Shown here one piece after another: positions 6,747-8,203 of a stretch of DNA of 8,203 bases. The notes beneath the pieces were generated by a model that was not told the origin of the DNA, searched no databases, and was given only the letters and a program-made list of their open reading frames with translations. The translations under genes were made by a program, and so were the position numbers. Numbering within the stretch: position 1 is the first letter of the stretch; every line of letters begins with the position of its first letter. Location of the stretch: assembly GCA_009885275.1 (NCBI GenBank), contig VFKY01000210.1, forward strand, positions 1-8,203, read 5' to 3'. Source of the stretch: Verrucomicrobiota bacterium (GTDB lineage Bacteria; Verrucomicrobiota; Verrucomicrobiia; Verrucomicrobiales; Verrucomicrobiaceae).

Positions 6747-6837
6747 GCTGTTAATGCTAGTCAACTGTCGATATGTGCGTTTTGATCATAAGTATATTCA
6801 TCAAACGAACTCATTACCCCAAACCTACACTTAAATT
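6747..6837. promoter_or_regulatory. Divergent regulatory region between the araC-like and PEP-hydrolase-family genes
   Basis: A 91-nt, AT-rich gap between two divergent genes. It contains an inverted repeat, TTTGAT (6781-6786) and ATCAAA (6800-6805), separated by 13 nt, with flanking CG on both sides offset by one base, and a TATATT hexamer (6793-6798) inside the spacer. The spacing, about two helical turns between arm centres, suits a dimeric regulator. The neighbouring AraC-family protein is the obvious candidate, though AraC proteins more often use direct repeats. No clear -35 partner for TATATT was found, and no Shine-Dalgarno precedes either start. Confidence 0.45.
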
Positions 6838-7698
6838 ATGCCTAACATCTGGACCGGAAAAGGAAATCCCTACACTCGCCTTGAAGTCGTTGAACGCTTT
6901 AACAATACTCTCAAGCGTGGTGAGCCAATTATTGCGGCAGGAGCCGGTACAGGGATCAGCGCCAAGTTCATCGAGCGTGGCGGTGCGGATATGTTGATCA
7001 TTTATAACAGTGGTCGCTTCCGCATGATGGGACATGGTTCGACCTGCGGCTTGATGGCCTATGGCGATGCCAATGCGATTGCCATGGAGATTGGCGAATA
7101 TGAAGTGCTTCCCGTGGTTGATGAAATTCCTGTCGTCTGTGGTGTTCATGCCACGGACCCGCGACGCCGTATGTGGCACTGGTTGGGTAAGGTCAAGGAG
7201 ATGGGTTTCTCAGGGGTAAACAATTTTCCGACCCACACCATCATCGACGGACACTTTCGTGGAGTGCTTGAAGAAACCGGGATGAGCGTGCAGAAAGAAT
7301 TCGAAATGGTAGGGCTCGCCCATCGCATGGACATGTTCAGCATCGTCTATGTCGCGACTCCCGAGGAAGCCATCGAGATGGCCAAGCAGGGAGCCGATGC
7401 CATCATCGCCCATGTTGGCACCACCGTTGGTGGCAGTATTGGCGTCACCAGTGCCGTGGTTTCATGGGATCACACCATTAATCGCACCCAGGAAATCATC
7501 GATGCCGCCAGTTCCGTGCGGAAGGATATTTTCTTCCTCGCCCACGGCGGACCGATCAACACACCGAAGGACGTGGAGCGTATCCTCAGCAAAACCACGG
7601 CCCACGGTTTTGTCGGTGCTAGCAGTCTTGAACGCATGGGCGTGGAAGACTCGCTGACCAGTCTGACCAAAGAGTTCAAAAAAATCCCCCGTCAGTAG
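6838..7698 (+). CDS. Phosphoenolpyruvate hydrolase-family TIM-barrel protein (COG5564 type)
   Basis: A 286-residue cytoplasmic protein matching the PEP_hydrolase family (PF09370, formerly the TIM-barrel signal-transduction domain), related to the PEP mutase/isocitrate lyase superfamily. Family-typical segments are GAGTGISAKFIERGGAD (35-51) and IIYNSGRFRM (54-63), the nucleotide- or substrate-loop phrases GVHATDP (102-108) and GFSGVNNFPT (123-132), HVGTTVGGSIG (192-202), and HGGPI (236-240) with GASSLER (260-266) near the barrel's C-terminal end. The domain fills the whole protein, so it is a stand-alone version. Family knowledge: homologues commonly sit beside, or are fused to, a Tm-1-like (UPF0261) protein, and the true reaction is poorly defined despite the name. 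No Tm-1-like gene is in this window. ATG 6838 gives the normal N-terminus. It is divergent from the AraC-family gene and lies 39 nt upstream of the thuA-like gene, probably in one operon. Confidence 0.92.
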   Translation: MPNIWTGKGNPYTRLEVVERFNNTLKRGEPIIAAGAGTGISAKFIERGGADMLIIYNSGRFRMMGHGSTCGLMAYGDANAIAMEIGEYEVLPVVDEIPVVCGVHATDPRRRMWHWLGKVKEMGFSGVNNFPTHTIIDGHFRGVLEETGMSVQKEFEMVGLAHRMDMFSIVYVATPEEAIEMAKQGADAIIAHVGTTVGGSIGVTSAVVSWDHTINRTQEIIDAASSVRKDIFFLAHGGPINTPKDVERILSKTTAHGFVGASSLERMGVEDSLTSLTKEFKKIPRQ

Positions 7699-7737
7699 TC
7701 TCCCTTTGCAGCGGTTAACCTTCATTCCTCTCTTCTC

Positions 7738-8203
7738 ATGAAACGCCTCCTCCTCGCCGCTACGTTCATTTCATCCTTCATCCTTTCTCCTTCAGCCTTT
7801 TCTGAGGAACCTCTGCGCATCTTCATCCGGGCCGGTGCCAAATCGCACGGACCGGGCGCGCATGATTTTCCACAGTTCCTGAAGGAATGGTTGCCATTGT
7901 TGAATGAACGGGGAGCGAAGGCGGACGGTGGGTTGAGTTTTCCCACGAAGGAGCAACTCGACAAAACGGATGTGCTCATCCTTCATGCGCAGGAGGCGGG
8001 CAACATTGCCTTGGGGGAGGAACGCAAGAACCTCCTGGAGTTCATCGCCCGGGGTGGTGGTATCGTGACCATTCACGCGGGGGCCGTCTCGCGTGATCCG
8101 GAATGGTTCAAGGGAATTATCGGTGGTTCCTGGAATTTCGCCCACACGAAGTGGCTTGAAGGACCGATGCATCTCTACTTTACCGACAAGGAGAATCCGA
8201 TCA
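7738..8203 (+). CDS. Exported ThuA-domain protein, 3' end cut by the window
   Basis: An open frame of 155 codons runs from ATG 7738 off the window end. Residues 1-22 form a signal peptide: MKR, a hydrophobic core, then SAFS before EEP. The rest matches the ThuA family (PF06283, trehalose-utilisation type, class-I glutamine-amidotransferase-like fold). Evidence includes LRIFIRAGAKSHGPGAHDF just after the signal, LDKTDVLILHA (about 94-104), LLEFIARGGGIVTIHAG (about 118-134), and the GGSWNFAHTKW segment (about 147). Family knowledge: ThuA proteins are linked to metabolism of 3-keto-trehalose and related oxidised sugars. Exported ThuA-domain proteins, some with extra C-terminal domains, are very common in Verrucomicrobiota and Planctomycetota. 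The full length and any further domains lie outside the window. It is 39 nt downstream of the TIM-barrel gene, same strand. The 19 nt before its ATG are almost all pyrimidine, with no Shine-Dalgarno. Confidence 0.9.
   Translation, partial: MKRLLLAATFISSFILSPSAFSEEPLRIFIRAGAKSHGPGAHDFPQFLKEWLPLLNERGAKADGGLSFPTKEQLDKTDVLILHAQEAGNIALGEERKNLLEFIARGGGIVTIHAGAVSRDPEWFKGIIGGSWNFAHTKWLEGPMHLYFTDKENPI

Noticed and set aside
6814..7179. 121-codon minus-strand open frame over the PEP-hydrolase-family gene
   Set aside because: It is antisense to conserved barrel motifs and shows no family-like features of its own.
7713..7720. GGTTAACC palindrome between the barrel gene and the thuA-like gene
   Set aside because: An isolated 8-bp palindrome of this kind is expected by chance and has no second copy or flanking promoter elements.
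7792..8172. 126-codon minus-strand open frame at the right edge
   Set aside because: It is antisense to the ThuA-domain frame, which has a signal peptide and family motifs.

Overview
The window looks like chromosomal DNA of a Verrucomicrobiota bacterium. This is an inference. It rests on two exported proteins of families that are abundant in Verrucomicrobiota and Planctomycetota (a DUF1080 / 3-keto-disaccharide hydrolase domain protein and a ThuA-domain protein), on a moderate GC content, and on the absence of a Shine-Dalgarno sequence before every gene. I see no phage, IS element, CRISPR array, tRNA or rRNA. The window is densely coding: seven genes, the last one cut by the window end.

Layout. 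(1) 189-908 (+): an exported DUF1080 protein. (2) 922-1039: a pair of REP-like palindromes in opposite orientation. Each is a GTAG tetranucleotide abutting a 7-bp hairpin with the same CTGCGT loop but a different, compensated stem. They sit in the convergent gap between the DUF1080 gene and the next operon. (3) 4729-1035 (-): a two-gene unit, rapA (RNA polymerase-associated SNF2 ATPase) followed 11 nt later by a YheT-type alpha/beta hydrolase, whose stop codon is part of the second palindrome. (4) 4730-4840: a divergent promoter region with a dyad and a spaced direct repeat. (5) 4841-5863 (+): a zinc-independent medium-chain NAD(P)H oxidoreductase, which overlaps tail-to-tail by 17 bp with (6) 6746-5847 (-), an AraC-family regulator. 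(7) 6747-6837: a divergent regulatory region with a TTTGAT-N13-ATCAAA dyad. (8) 6838-7698 (+): a PEP-hydrolase-family TIM-barrel protein (COG5564 type), followed 39 nt later by (9) a truncated exported ThuA-domain protein from 7738 to the window end.

How the genes may work together. RapA and the YheT hydrolase look co-transcribed, although their functions (polymerase recycling, ester hydrolysis) are not obviously linked. The AraC regulator is placed to control the TIM-barrel gene and the downstream thuA-like gene, and perhaps the oxidoreductase on its other side. With the DUF1080 protein at the left edge, the window has two secreted proteins tied by family knowledge to oxidised (3-keto) sugar metabolism, plus a cytoplasmic oxidoreductase and a lyase/hydrolase-like barrel. 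A role in carbohydrate catabolism is plausible but not shown. I found no clearly novel enzymatic system. The least ordinary items are the REP-like inverted pair, the full-length RapA in this lineage, and the AraC/TIM-barrel divergent pair without its usual Tm-1-like partner.
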